From contig UQFO01000016.1 of assembly GCA_900540275.1 (NCBI GenBank), forward strand, positions 1 to 48,841: a stretch of DNA of 48,841 nucleotides, given 5' to 3'. The notes under the pieces were generated by a model. It was not told the DNA's origin, searched no databases, and worked only from the letters and a program-made list of their open reading frames with translations. Below are positions 1-7,568 of the stretch, piece after piece (the stretch's first letter is position 1; every line of letters begins with the position of its first letter). A program made the position numbers and the translations under genes. Source of the DNA: an uncultured Oscillospiraceae bacterium. Its GTDB lineage: Bacteria > Bacillota > Clostridia > Oscillospirales > Acutalibacteraceae.

Positions 1-27
1 AAAAACTTGGGAAAGGGAGCGAAAAAA

Positions 28-1185
28 ATGCCTTGGGAGGAACGAAAATTGAAAGATTTACGTAGAAAATTTGTACAAGCCTGTTCAACCGAAAAAATTA
101 GTATGAGCGCCTTGTGTAAAGAATATGGAATTAGCCGAAAAACCGGGTATAAATGGTTAAATAGGTACCAAACAGGGGAACAGTTGGAAGACCATAGCCG
201 CAGGCCCCTGTCTTCCCCCAATAAAACCCCGCTGGAATTAGAAGCATTAATTATTCAAACCCGTCTCAGTCATCCAACATGGGGAGCGCGAAAGCTTTTG
301 CGTCTTCTGCAAAATCAGGGATACCATTCGCTCCCCTGCGCAAGTACTGTATGCAATATTCTCAAACGCAATGGTCTAGTTTCTTCTCGGGCCAGCGCTA
401 TGCATACTCCCTACAAACGTTTTGAACGAAAACATCCCAATGAGTTATGGCAAATGGACTTTAAAGGTGACTTTGTCATGGAAAACGGGAAACGTTGCTA
501 TCCTTTAACGCTTCTGGATGACCATAGCCGTTATTCCCTATGTATTTCTGCGCAGCCTAATCAACAATGGCCTGGGGTTCATCATGCCCTTCAGGAACTT
601 TTCCAAATTTACGGCCTGCCGGATGTTATTCTTTCAGATAACGGACCTCCTTGGGGAAACGGACATAGGGGAATCACTAAATTCGAGCTATGGATGATGA
701 AATTGAATATTCTTCCAATCCACGGGAGGGCTATGCACCCCCAGACGCAGGGGAAGGAAGAACGTTTTCACCGTACCCTGAAAGAAGATTTACTTCTGCG
801 CAGTTCAATCAGCGACCTGGCACACGCCCAGCGTCTCTTTGATGCTTACCGCCAGGAATACAATTCGGTGCGTCCCCACGCAGCACTTGATATGGCTACA
901 CCAGATGAATTCTATGCAACCAGTAGCCGAAAGCTCCCTTTCCGTCTGGAAGTGCCCGCATATCCTTCTAGCAGTATTACGTGCAGGGTCAACTTAAAGG
1001 GTTATGTTGTTTACAAAGGTATTTCCTATTACATCAGCGAGAATCTTGCGGAACATACTCTTGCTATCCGGGAGCTTCCTGATGATTGTATCCAATTTTG
1101 TTATGGCAACTTTGAAGTTGCCAAATATGACCTTGTTGAACATCTCCTAATTTCCCATAAAATCTCCCGCCTTGATACTCTTTGA
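28..1185 (+). CDS. IS481 family transposase
   Basis: This DDE recombinase cuts and joins the ends of its insertion sequence. The 385-residue protein begins with a helix-turn-helix region (about residues 10-60, including a GISRKTGYKW recognition segment), then a linker and an RNase H-like catalytic core. The likely acidic triad is D144 (WQMDFKGDF), D204 (LSDNGPPW) and E245 (QGKEERFHRTL). The ATG at 28 is preferred to the in-frame TTG at 7 because AGGGAG lies about 8 bases before it and family members typically start MPW. The frame is uninterrupted, so the enzyme may be active. No accessory or cargo gene is seen within the visible part of the element. Confidence 0.93.
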   Translation: MPWEERKLKDLRRKFVQACSTEKISMSALCKEYGISRKTGYKWLNRYQTGEQLEDHSRRPLSSPNKTPLELEALIIQTRLSHPTWGARKLLRLLQNQGYHSLPCASTVCNILKRNGLVSSRASAMHTPYKRFERKHPNELWQMDFKGDFVMENGKRCYPLTLLDDHSRYSLCISAQPNQQWPGVHHALQELFQIYGLPDVILSDNGPPWGNGHRGITKFELWMMKLNILPIHGRAMHPQTQGKEERFHRTLKEDLLLRSSISDLAHAQRLFDAYRQEYNSVRPHAALDMATPDEFYATSSRKLPFRLEVPAYPSSSITCRVNLKGYVVYKGISYYISENLAEHTLAIRELPDDCIQFCYGNFEVAKYDLVEHLLISHKISRLDTL

Positions 1186-1188
1186 ATC

Positions 1189-1224
1189 TGTTACCCTTGT
1201 CCCTGTACTTTTTGTTACCTTTGT
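1189..1224 (+). repeat. Paired subterminal repeats of the IS element
   Basis: Two near-identical 12-mers, TGTTACCCTTGT (1189-1200) and TGTTACCTTTGT (1213-1224), sit 24 bases apart just past the transposase stop. Their place inside the right end suggests transposase binding sites. That role is inferred. Confidence 0.5.
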
Positions 1225-1235
1225 TGGGCTTGACA

Positions 1236-1442
1236 TTCGATGGGTTCCCTTACGGCTTACGGGCGGCAAAGCATCGCGCCGCCCTCCGCCTATCCCTCCA
1301 CAACCGATTCAAGGAGCGAAGCCCCTTGAAAATCCCCCTAAGAGGAAACTATCCGTTCCTCGTTTTTGTAGGCGAGATAGTATGGGACCGCTGTGCGCCG
1401 CGCCTTCGCGCGGAATATTTCGCTGAATTAGTCTTTACAGAA
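1236..1442. other. Non-coding stretch after the IS element
   Basis: GC-rich DNA with no supportable gene. Two overlapping short frames here have no plausible ribosome binding site, and their protein composition (runs of R, P and L) looks like random translation. It may be a remnant of a previously larger element, but I recognise nothing specific in it. Confidence 0.4.
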
Positions 1443-1482
1443 AAAGAACCCAAACAGCGTTTTTACGTTGTTTGGGTTCTTT
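1443..1482. terminator. Bidirectional intrinsic terminator
   Basis: Arms AAAGAACCCAAACA and TGTTTGGGTTCTTT are perfectly complementary across a short loop, with A/T runs on both sides. It lies just beyond the stop of the minus-strand HTH gene (1488-1733) and would end its transcript. It would also stop read-through from the IS element. Confidence 0.85.
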
Positions 1483-1487
1483 AATTA

Positions 1488-1733
1488 CTATTTTTGCTGA
1501 TAATCTAAAATATCATCAACGTTACACTTTAAAACAAAACATATTCTCGCCAACAAGTCGAGATCTAGCCTTTGCACATCGTTTTCATACCACCTGTCAA
1601 TAACTTCAAAGCGTGTATCTACTAAATGTGCTAGAGCGTTTCGGCTGATATCTCTCTCGAGCATAAGCTCTTTTAGTTTTAAACCAATTCTTCCATATTC
1701 CTTTATCTTGATTACCGAATCCATATTATCCAT
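1488..1733 (-). CDS. Small Cro/CI-type HTH regulator
   Basis: An 81-residue protein made almost entirely of one helix-turn-helix domain of the XRE type found in small YozG-like regulators. It has helices around LKELMLERDISRNALAHLV, a recognition segment before RWYENDVQRLD, and the typical end LARICFVLKCNVDDILDY. It probably binds DNA as a dimer and represses its own divergent promoter region. The ATG at 1733 follows AAAGGGGAT at good spacing. It is transcribed away from a small ribbon-helix-helix-like gene (1838-2101). Both are AT-rich compared with the flanking genes, consistent with acquisition alongside the adjacent IS element. The target beyond its own locus is unknown. Confidence 0.85.
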   Translation of the reverse strand: MDNMDSVIKIKEYGRIGLKLKELMLERDISRNALAHLVDTRFEVIDRWYENDVQRLDLDLLARICFVLKCNVDDILDYQQK

Positions 1734-1776
1734 TCTTTTATCCCCTTTATCCTAATACTATATTTAAAGTTACATA

Positions 1777-1816
1777 TTGACAATTCGCCTATTTATAGTT
1801 ACTATATAGATAGTAA
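1777..1816 (+). promoter_or_regulatory. Promoter with overlapping palindromic operator
   Basis: A -35 TTGACA (1777-1782) and -10 TACTAT (1800-1805) are separated by 17 bases and point at the gene at 1838. The palindrome TTACTA-TATAGA-TAGTAA (1799-1816) covers the -10 box, so a bound dimer would block transcription. The divergent HTH protein (1488-1733) or the RHH-like protein itself are the obvious candidates. The binding partner is inferred. Confidence 0.7.
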
Positions 1817-1837
1817 TCAAAAAGGAGATGCACTATC

Positions 1838-2101
1838 ATGACAAAGAAGTATAAAAGATTATCTGATTTATCCACGGGTCTTACTCCAGAGCAGGCAGTT
1901 CAAAGGTATTCCGAACAATCACTCCAAAATGAAATTACAAATGTTAATGATGACAAAAAGCAAGGTGTTTTTTATTTAAGAGCAAACTCCGAAATTTTAG
2001 AAAAAGCAAAGCTTCTCGCAATGCGCAAAAAATTGACAGTGTCTACTTTAATAGAAAAATTAATACAAGAAAATTATGATAAAATAGATTTTAAAAAATA
2101 A
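1838..2101 (+). CDS. Small ribbon-helix-helix-like protein
   Basis: An 87-residue protein of no named family that I recognise. After a polar N-terminus (residues 1-40) comes GVFYLRANSE, which looks like a beta strand, followed by two predicted helices (ILEKAKLLAMRKKL and VSTLIEKLIQENY). This strand-helix-helix order is that of CopG/Arc-type DNA-binding or antitoxin proteins. AAAAAGGAGA precedes the ATG. It is AT-rich, divergent from an HTH gene, and under a promoter covered by a palindrome. It could be an orphan antitoxin or an autoregulator. No toxin gene lies beside it. Confidence 0.65.
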   Translation: MTKKYKRLSDLSTGLTPEQAVQRYSEQSLQNEITNVNDDKKQGVFYLRANSEILEKAKLLAMRKKLTVSTLIEKLIQENYDKIDFKK

Positions 2102-2120
2102 AATTACAATCACTGTATAT

Positions 2121-2155
2121 ATGACATACAGCTGTCATCTTATCTCCGGTATAAT
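2121..2155 (+). promoter_or_regulatory. Dyad plus -10 box before the zinc-ribbon gene
   Basis: A perfect dyad ATGACA-TACAGC-TGTCAT (2121-2138) lies just upstream of a consensus TATAAT (2150-2155). No good -35 sits at 17 bases, so the promoter may need an activator bound at the dyad. That is inferred from the layout only. Confidence 0.45.
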
Positions 2156-2202
2156 AAGGCTACCGAATCAATCGGAGACTAAAAATAAAAAGGAGAATTA
2201 CA

Positions 2203-2466
2203 ATGGAAGAAAGATTTTGCCAATGCTGCGGTATGCCAATGGGACAGACTGATGAGCTGTATGGTACAAACACGGATGGTTCCAAAAGCACGGATTACTG
2301 CAAATATTGCTATGATAAGGGCGTGCTTGCCGACTGCACGATGGAGGAAATGATTGAAGGCTGCATTGCGCCGATGGTTGAGAACAACCCCGGCATGACG
2401 CCGGAAACGGCGCGTACCATGATGCAGCAGTTCCTGCCGACGCTCAAGCGCTGGAAAAACCAGTAA
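2203..2466 (+). CDS. Putative zinc-ribbon domain protein
   Basis: An 87-residue cytoplasmic protein. Its N-terminal half has paired cysteine knuckles: a CQCCGMPM segment near residue 6 and YCKYCYDKG near residue 32, the pattern of the putative zinc-ribbon family (PF12674 type). The C-terminal half is helical (MTPETARTMMQQFLPTLKRW) and may mediate dimerisation. AAAAGGAGAATTACA precedes the ATG. It appears to be a single-gene unit with its own promoter-like region (2121-2155) and terminator (2574-2599). Homologues are widespread in Clostridia, often fused or adjacent to regulators, but the function is not established. Confidence 0.8.
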   Translation: MEERFCQCCGMPMGQTDELYGTNTDGSKSTDYCKYCYDKGVLADCTMEEMIEGCIAPMVENNPGMTPETARTMMQQFLPTLKRWKNQ

Positions 2467-2573
2467 AACCGGGACTGGACGCCAAACATGGAACATGAAG
2501 CTGGATTGCTTACAGAAGAATATAGCAGATTTTATCCGAGCCGATTATTAAAGAACACATCTTTTATAAAAGC

Positions 2574-2599
2574 AGCGGGCCATATGGCCCGCTCTTTTT
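2574..2599 (+). terminator. Intrinsic terminator
   Basis: Arms AGCGGGCC / GGCCCGCT close on an ATAT loop and are followed by CTTTTT. It is placed about 110 bases after the zinc-ribbon gene on the plus strand. Confidence 0.85.
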
Positions 2600-2626
2600 A
2601 ATGGTTTACAGCATAAATGCCCCGGT

Positions 2627-2669
2627 AAAACAGAACAAGGCCAGCAGCCTTAACGGGCTGCTGACCTTG
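2627..2669 (-). terminator. Terminator of pnp
   Basis: A 14-base stem with a single mismatch (CAAGGCCAGCAGCC against GGCTGCTGACCTTG, 2636-2669). On the minus strand it is followed by GTTCTGTTTTA. It lies 38 bases beyond the pnp stop. Confidence 0.8.
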
Positions 2670-2707
2670 CTTACCTATTTTAAATATTGAAACGGGCTTG
2701 GACGGAA

Positions 2708-4912
2708 TCAATAATTCCGATGGCCGCCGTTATAGCCGCCCCTTCCGCCTCTTCTGTCCCTGTCTCCCGAAGGAGCATGCGGGCGCCTGGGCGGAAGCTC
2801 ATTTTCGGGCTTTAAGCCCTCTACTTCAATGAGCGCTTCCCTTCTGGAAAGGTTGAGCCTGCCCTTTTCGTCGATTTCGAGAACCTTTACGAGGATAATG
2901 TCGTCCACATTGACGACGTCTGTGACCTTTTCGGTACGTTTGACGTCGAGCTGTGAAATATGGACGAGGCCTTCCTTGCCGGGCGCGATTTCAACAAACG
3001 CGCCAAAGTCCATCAGCCTTGTAACCTTACCCTTGAAAATTTCGCCGGGCTGCGGGTCTTTTGCGATGGTATCGACAATCGAAAGCGCCCTCTTACAGTT
3101 TTCAACGTCCAGGCCGCTGATGAATACATGGCCGTCCTCTTCAATATCAATCTTAACCTCGCAGGTCGCCTGAATTTCCTTAATGACCTTGCCGCTCTTG
3201 CCAATCACCTCGCTGATTTTGTCAACGGGAATCGTCGTCGTCATCATTTTGGGCGCATAGGAAGAAAGCTCCTTGCGCGGCTCGGGAATCGCCTTGAGCA
3301 TAATTTCGTCGAGAATATAAATTCTCGCCCTGTGCGTCTTTTCAAGCGCTTCCTTGACCATTTCAGGGGTCAGCCCGCTGATTTTCAAATCCATCTGGAT
3401 TGCGGTAATACCCTCGTGCGTACCGGCTACCTTAAAGTCCATATCGCCGAAGAAATCCTCAAGCCCCTGGATGTCGACCATGGTCATCCAGCGGTCGCCT
3501 TCTGTGATTAACCCGCAGGAAATACCGGCGACAGGCGCTTTAATCGGGACGCCGGCGTCCATCAGCGCGAGTGTGGAGCCACAGATGGAGCCCTGGGAAG
3601 TCGAGCCGTTGGAAGAAACGACTTCGGAAACGAGCCTTAGTGCATACGGGAATTCCTCAACCGGCGGGATAACCGGGACAAGCGCTCTTTCCGCAAGCGC
3701 GCCATGGCCGATTTCGCGGCGGCCCGGCCCTCTGCTCGGACGCGTTTCACCGACCGAATAGGACGGGAAATTATAGTGATGCATATAACGCTTGAATTCC
3801 TCGCTGTCAATACCGTCGAGCATCTGCTGGTCGCTGACCGGGCCGAGTGTCGCCGCGGTAAGGACCTGCGTCTGGCCTCTCGTAAAGAGGCCGGAGCCGT
3901 GAACCCTCGGAAGAAGGCCAACCTCGGAGGCGAGCGGGCGAAGCTCGTTCATGCCTCTGCCGTCTACGCGCTTCTGCTCGTCGAGCAGCCAGCGGCGAAC
4001 GACGAATTTCTGCGTCTTGTACAGGCACTCGTCGATTTTAGCTTCCTGGTCGGGATATATCTCATCAAACTTTTCGTGAACCTTTTCATATACGGGCCTT
4101 AAACGCTCGTCGCGCACCTTTTTATCGTCGGTGTCGAGCGCAAGCTTTACGTCCTCAATAGCAAACGCCTTAACCGCCTCAAGCATCTCCTCATCCGGCT
4201 CGTTGCTCGGGTAAGAGAACTTTTCCTTGCCGATTTCCGCCTGGATGCCCTTAATGAACTCGATGATTTTCTGGTTTGCCTCATGGCCGGCCATAATGCC
4301 GTTGTACATAACCTCGTCGCTTACGATATCGGCGCCCGCCTCAATCATGGCGATGCGGCTGTCGGTGGAAGCAACCGTCACGGCCATTTTGGAAGCCTCG
4401 CGCTGCTTTTCATTCGGGTTGATAACGAACTCGCCGTCCACATAGCCCACGGAAACGCCGGAAATCGGGCCGTTCCACGGGATATCGGAGATGGTGAGCG
4501 CTATGCTTGTACCAACCATCGCGGCAATTTCGGGCGAGCAGTCCGGGTCGACGGACATGACGGTGCAGACGACGGAAACGTCGTTGCGCATATCCTTCGG
4601 GAACAGCGGGCGAATCGGCCTGTCAATCACGCGAGATACCAGGACCGCCTTCTCTGACGGGCGGCCTTCCCTCTTAAGGAAGGAGCCGGGGATTTTGCCA
4701 ACCGCGTAGAGCTTTTCCTCAAAATCGACAGAAAGCGGGAAAAAGTCGATGCCGTCGCGCGGTTTTTCTGACGCGGCGACCGCAACGTTTACTACGGTTT
4801 CCCCGTAGCGGACAAAGCACGCGCCGTTTGCGAGCTGTGCGATTTTGCCTGTTTCCACCACGAGAGGGCGGCCGGCAAAATCGGTTTCAAAAACCTTGTA
4901 GTTTTCAAACAT
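2708..4912 (-). CDS. pnp: Polyribonucleotide nucleotidyltransferase (PNPase)
   Basis: A phosphorolytic 3'-5' exoribonuclease of mRNA decay. The 734-residue protein has the full family architecture: two RNase PH domains joined by a helical segment, a KH domain (about 558-622, with the GKSG loop) and an S1 domain (about 623-693). It ends in an Arg/Gly-rich tail (RDRRGGRGG) likely to aid RNA binding. The start is the ATG at 4912, which follows AGGAGGT; the 19 upstream codons in the same frame are not conserved PNPase sequence. It lies downstream of rpsO in the classical order, separated by a hairpin (5057-5097), so expression may come from read-through or from RNA processing. Confidence 0.98.
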   Translation of the reverse strand: MFENYKVFETDFAGRPLVVETGKIAQLANGACFVRYGETVVNVAVAASEKPRDGIDFFPLSVDFEEKLYAVGKIPGSFLKREGRPSEKAVLVSRVIDRPIRPLFPKDMRNDVSVVCTVMSVDPDCSPEIAAMVGTSIALTISDIPWNGPISGVSVGYVDGEFVINPNEKQREASKMAVTVASTDSRIAMIEAGADIVSDEVMYNGIMAGHEANQKIIEFIKGIQAEIGKEKFSYPSNEPDEEMLEAVKAFAIEDVKLALDTDDKKVRDERLRPVYEKVHEKFDEIYPDQEAKIDECLYKTQKFVVRRWLLDEQKRVDGRGMNELRPLASEVGLLPRVHGSGLFTRGQTQVLTAATLGPVSDQQMLDGIDSEEFKRYMHHYNFPSYSVGETRPSRGPGRREIGHGALAERALVPVIPPVEEFPYALRLVSEVVSSNGSTSQGSICGSTLALMDAGVPIKAPVAGISCGLITEGDRWMTMVDIQGLEDFFGDMDFKVAGTHEGITAIQMDLKISGLTPEMVKEALEKTHRARIYILDEIMLKAIPEPRKELSSYAPKMMTTTIPVDKISEVIGKSGKVIKEIQATCEVKIDIEEDGHVFISGLDVENCKRALSIVDTIAKDPQPGEIFKGKVTRLMDFGAFVEIAPGKEGLVHISQLDVKRTEKVTDVVNVDDIILVKVLEIDEKGRLNLSRREALIEVEGLKPENELPPRRPHAPSGDRDRRGGRGGYNGGHRNY

Positions 4913-5056
4913 GGAATTACCTCCTGAAAGAATAATATTTATTTTCACAGGAGACGCACCGCTTAGCAATAAAACCGATATTTATGCCGTTTTCGTCATA
5001 AAACAGGTAAATACCCGTTTCACTGCTAAACCGATTGCAGCCGCCTGTAAAATTAC

Positions 5057-5097
5057 AAAAAATGACTAACAGGGCAGACGGCAAAAGCCGCCTGCCC
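5057..5097 (-). terminator. Hairpin terminator between rpsO and pnp
   Basis: GGGCAGACGGC and GCCGCCTGCCC (5072-5097) pair with one mismatch around AAAA. The minus-strand tail is TTAGTCATTTTTTG. Its position after rpsO resembles the attenuating terminator in other rpsO-pnp operons. Confidence 0.75.
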
Positions 5098-5109
5098 CGA
5101 ATCCTGCAA

Positions 5110-5373
5110 TTATTTACGGATGCCGAGCCTTGCAATAATAGAACGGTATCTTTCAATATCGCTCTTAATCAGGTAGTTGAGCAGGCTTCTTCTCTGTCCA
5201 ACCATTTTCAGCAGGCCCCTGCGGGAATGATGGTCCTTCTTGTGAACCTTAAGATGCTCGGTCAGGTCGTTGATTCTCTTGGTTAAGAGAGCAATCTGCA
5301 CCTCGGGAGAACCAGTGTCGCCCTCATGAAGAGCATACTCCTGCATAATCGCATTCTTTTCTTCTTTTAACAT
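5110..5373 (-). CDS. rpsO: 30S ribosomal protein S15
   Basis: A primary 16S rRNA-binding protein of the small subunit. The 87-residue length and sequence match the family closely, with the signature regions DTGSPEVQIALLTKRI, HKKDHHSRRGLL and RRSLLNYL. The start ATG at 5373 has AAAGGTGG upstream. A clear promoter (5496-5524) gives a leader of about 115 bases, which is room for autoregulation by S15 as known in other bacteria, although I cannot identify a specific S15-binding fold here. It is followed by pnp. Confidence 0.98.
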   Translation of the reverse strand: MLKEEKNAIMQEYALHEGDTGSPEVQIALLTKRINDLTEHLKVHKKDHHSRRGLLKMVGQRRSLLNYLIKSDIERYRSIIARLGIRK

Positions 5374-5495
5374 AACCTAAATTCCACCTTTTTATTATTT
5401 GCCCTGCCGGAAATTCCGCAATCTCAGATAAAGGAAGGTGAAAATCCTTAAAAAGGCTTACTCCAATATCCGTGAAAGGGGCATTGCACCAGAGG

Positions 5496-5524
5496 ATTAT
5501 AACACACCCGGCGCATAAAGTAAA
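5496..5524 (-). promoter_or_regulatory. rpsO promoter
   Basis: On the minus strand, -35 TTTACT (5524-5519) and -10 TATAAT (5501-5496) are spaced by 17 bases, directed at rpsO. Confidence 0.75.
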
Positions 5525-5560
5525 GTGCTTTCCCCAGTTTTTCCAGGTTTGTCCAATTTA

Positions 5561-5998
5561 TCAGGACTGCTGGTCCCGCAGCCTGTTTGCCAGCCTTACC
5601 AAAAGCTCCTTCTGTTCGCTTCTGGACATCATACGGTAATCGATAATCAGCTGTTGCTCATCGTCGGCAAGCTCATAGATTTTTTCCTTTTCAGACACGG
5701 TCATCTTTTTACCTGAACGCCCCTTCGGTTTTCCGGTTACAAAGTCGCTCAACGCTACAAATTCCTTCGGAAGCTCCCCGTCGTTTACACACTCTAAAAA
5801 TTCCCGGTAAGGAATGCATAAAATTTTAATAAGCTTCATCATGGTATTGATGCTGGGCGTCGTCTTTCCGATTTCATAATAGGTATATGTGGAACGGTCT
5901 ACGCTCAGTGCCGTAGCTACCTGTCCCTGAGAAAGGCCGCAATTCTCTCTGTAGCGTTTTAAAAGCTCCGGCAACATCTTTTTCGACTTATTACTCAT
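5561..5998 (-). CDS. XRE family transcriptional regulator
   Basis: A 145-residue cytoplasmic DNA-binding protein. Residues about 10-65 form a classic HTH_3 domain (RYRENCGLSQGQVATALSV, DRSTYTYYEIGKTTPSINTMMKLIKIL). The rest is a basic linker (GKPKGRSGKKMTVS) and a helical C-terminal tail (ADDEQQLIIDYRMMSRSEQKELL), a layout common in Clostridial regulators of unknown target. The start at 5998 is preceded by AAAAGG close to the ATG and GGGGG further up; initiation at the internal Met (MLPELLKRY) is possible. It is monocistronic, on the same strand as rpsO but separated from it by the rpsO promoter. The effector and regulon are unknown. Confidence 0.85.
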   Translation of the reverse strand: MSNKSKKMLPELLKRYRENCGLSQGQVATALSVDRSTYTYYEIGKTTPSINTMMKLIKILCIPYREFLECVNDGELPKEFVALSDFVTGKPKGRSGKKMTVSEKEKIYELADDEQQLIIDYRMMSRSEQKELLVRLANRLRDQQS

Positions 5999-6230
5999 CC
6001 TTTTAAGACCCCCAACGGCATTATTAATATTGCCCGCTGAGTTTATTATAATTACTTGCCGGTAAATTTATGTCATTGTGTGAAGAGCTATCACTCACTT
6101 TTTCTATCGTGCATAAAGCACTGAAAAAATGCCGGCGGCGCGAAGCATAGCGCCTGAAAAATGAAAGAAAAGAAATATAGTCTTCCCACCGGACGTTTTC
6201 AGGAATAATCGAAAAAAAGAGTTTTCACTC

Positions 6231-6259
6231 TTGACGAAAGGAACCCGGACTGCTATAAT
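6231..6259 (+). promoter_or_regulatory. tRNA-Thr promoter
   Basis: TTGACG (6231-6236), a 17-base spacer and TATAAT (6254-6259) lie 19 bases before the tRNA. The preceding ~230 bases (from 5999) hold no gene I can support. Confidence 0.85.
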
Positions 6260-6278
6260 ATTATGGCGGTTGAAATTT

Positions 6279-6354
6279 GCTACTGTGGCTCAGTTGGTAG
6301 AGCAGCGCATTCGTAATGCGCAGGTCGTCGGTTCGAGTCCGACCAGTAGCTCCA
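6279..6354 (+). tRNA. tRNA-Thr (anticodon CGU)
   Basis: A 76-base cloverleaf. Acceptor arms GCTACTG / CAGTAGC pair fully, and the anticodon stem GCGCA/TGCGC closes a TTCGTAA loop with anticodon CGT at 6312-6314. The T arm carries GGTTCGAGTCC, and the CCA end is encoded. It reads the threonine codon ACG. It has its own promoter and terminator. Confidence 0.97.
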
Positions 6355-6360
6355 TATTAA

Positions 6361-6396
6361 AAAAAACTGGCTGTTATTAAACAGCCAGTTTTTTTA
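6361..6396. terminator. Bidirectional terminator
   Basis: AACTGGCTGTT and AACAGCCAGTT (6365-6390) are flanked by A and T runs. It ends the tRNA-Thr transcript on the plus strand and the metallophosphoesterase transcript on the minus strand. Confidence 0.88.
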
Positions 6397-6404
6397 TTGT
6401 ACAT

Positions 6405-7271
6405 TCAGCGTTTTGGCCCGATATCGACTACTGTAATTTCCGGCGGATTATTGATTCTGGGAATCCACCATTTGTTGCTGCCAAGCCCCTTTGAAATAAT
6501 AATGGAGGAGCCGTTTTTCGTATGAAAGCCGTCGCAGTATTCTGGAAACAGGCCCTCCTGGTTCGGCGCTACAAGCCCGCCGAAAAACGGTACGCGCACA
6601 ACACCGCCGTGCGTATGCCCGGACAGCATCAGGTCAATATCGTATTCGCTGAGCCGCCAGATAAAATATTCGGGGAAATGGCATAAAAGCAGCTTGTAAT
6701 TTTTCTGTTTGCTGAAATCCTCAAGAAAATAACGCTGCGGGTTATCAAAGTCCGGAGCAAACGCATCATAAAACGGATAATAGCAAAGCCCGCCAATTGT
6801 TATTTTTTTATCCCCCACCGGAATTTCCGCCATATCATTCTTGAGGTATACGGCACCCGCCGCCTGTATCTTTTCTGCAAACCCATCCGGGTCCTGAAGA
6901 TTGAGCTCATGATTTCCAAACACATAATAAACCGGCGCAATTTTTTTCAGCTGCTCAATCAGCGGCAGGACAACCTGCTCGTCGCTGTCTTCATCGGAAT
7001 TCATGTCTCCTGTCATAGCTATCAAGTCCGGCTTCAGCCCGCCGACCTTTTGCACCAATTCGCGGTTGCCCTGCCCGAACTCCTTATTATGCAGGTCGGC
7101 CAATTCGACAATCCGGACGCTTTGGCTGAGTTTATCCGTCGTCACATCGTAATGCGCAACCGTCAAATGCCATTGGTCGGCGATTACAAAAATCACGCAG
7201 AAACCAAACATCAATAAAATAATCGACGCAATGAGAAGCCTTCTTCTTTTATGATATGTTTTCTTTTGCAT
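6405..7271 (-). CDS. Membrane-anchored metallophosphoesterase
   Basis: A calcineurin-like phosphoesterase of the YkuE/YaeI type, which carry two metal ions and hydrolyse phosphate esters, in several relatives of lipid or nucleotide origin. The 288-residue protein starts with one N-terminal transmembrane helix (about 12-31) that would place the enzyme outside the membrane. Metal ligands are visible in order: DLH (D59, H61), GDMN (88-91), GNHE (119-122), H198 and GHTHGG (218-223). The ATG at 7271, 7 bases after AAGGG, is preferred to the TTG at 7277. It stands alone between a tRNA and the polysaccharide locus, so a cell-envelope substrate is plausible but not shown. Confidence 0.9.
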   Translation of the reverse strand: MQKKTYHKRRRLLIASIILLMFGFCVIFVIADQWHLTVAHYDVTTDKLSQSVRIVELADLHNKEFGQGNRELVQKVGGLKPDLIAMTGDMNSDEDSDEQVVLPLIEQLKKIAPVYYVFGNHELNLQDPDGFAEKIQAAGAVYLKNDMAEIPVGDKKITIGGLCYYPFYDAFAPDFDNPQRYFLEDFSKQKNYKLLLCHFPEYFIWRLSEYDIDLMLSGHTHGGVVRVPFFGGLVAPNQEGLFPEYCDGFHTKNGSSIIISKGLGSNKWWIPRINNPPEITVVDIGPKR

Positions 7272-7568
7272 AAGCAACCCTTATCGATAAAGATATTTTA
7301 ATCCTGACAGCCGCTTTGTTTGTGACAGCTTTTCATTAAGCAGCCCGGGCGGCGCGGACCCCGCCGCCTTAATAAAGTATGCCGTGATACCGTGCCTTTG
7401 ACAGTCCCAATATCAGGCACAGTAAATTTAATGCACATAAAAAATAAAGCACTCATTTGGCGAAGCGTTCCGTACAGCCAGCCGCCTCTCTTTCCATTTT
7501 AACTCTTTTTAATGTGCTAAAAAGAAAGAAATCCGTTGGCAGGGTAAACTTTCCCAAAGACTATCGTC
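7272..7568. other. Intergenic region at the end of the polysaccharide operon
   Basis: No gene is supportable here. One GC-rich stem GGCGGC/GCCGCC (7348-7368) and a 6-base GTGCCT/AGGCAC pair are present, but neither has a U-tract on the minus strand. I see no convincing terminator for the 20-gene operon that ends at 7569. Confidence 0.5.

Larger units (their letters stand above)
1..1235 (+). mobile_element. IS481-type insertion sequence, left end outside the window
   Basis: The element is recognised by its intact DDE transposase (28-1185) and by the 50 bases after it. These carry two spaced copies of a TGTTACC(C/T)TTGT motif and end in TTGACA near 1235, which fits the ...CA right terminus usual for IS481 elements. 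The left terminal repeat is not visible because only 27 bases precede the transposase. The exact right boundary is an inference, since no flanking direct repeat can be checked with one end missing. Confidence 0.7.

Noticed and set aside
1172..1484. Two overlapping plus-strand frames after the transposase
   Set aside because: No ribosome binding site, low-complexity composition, and they run into the terminator at 1443.
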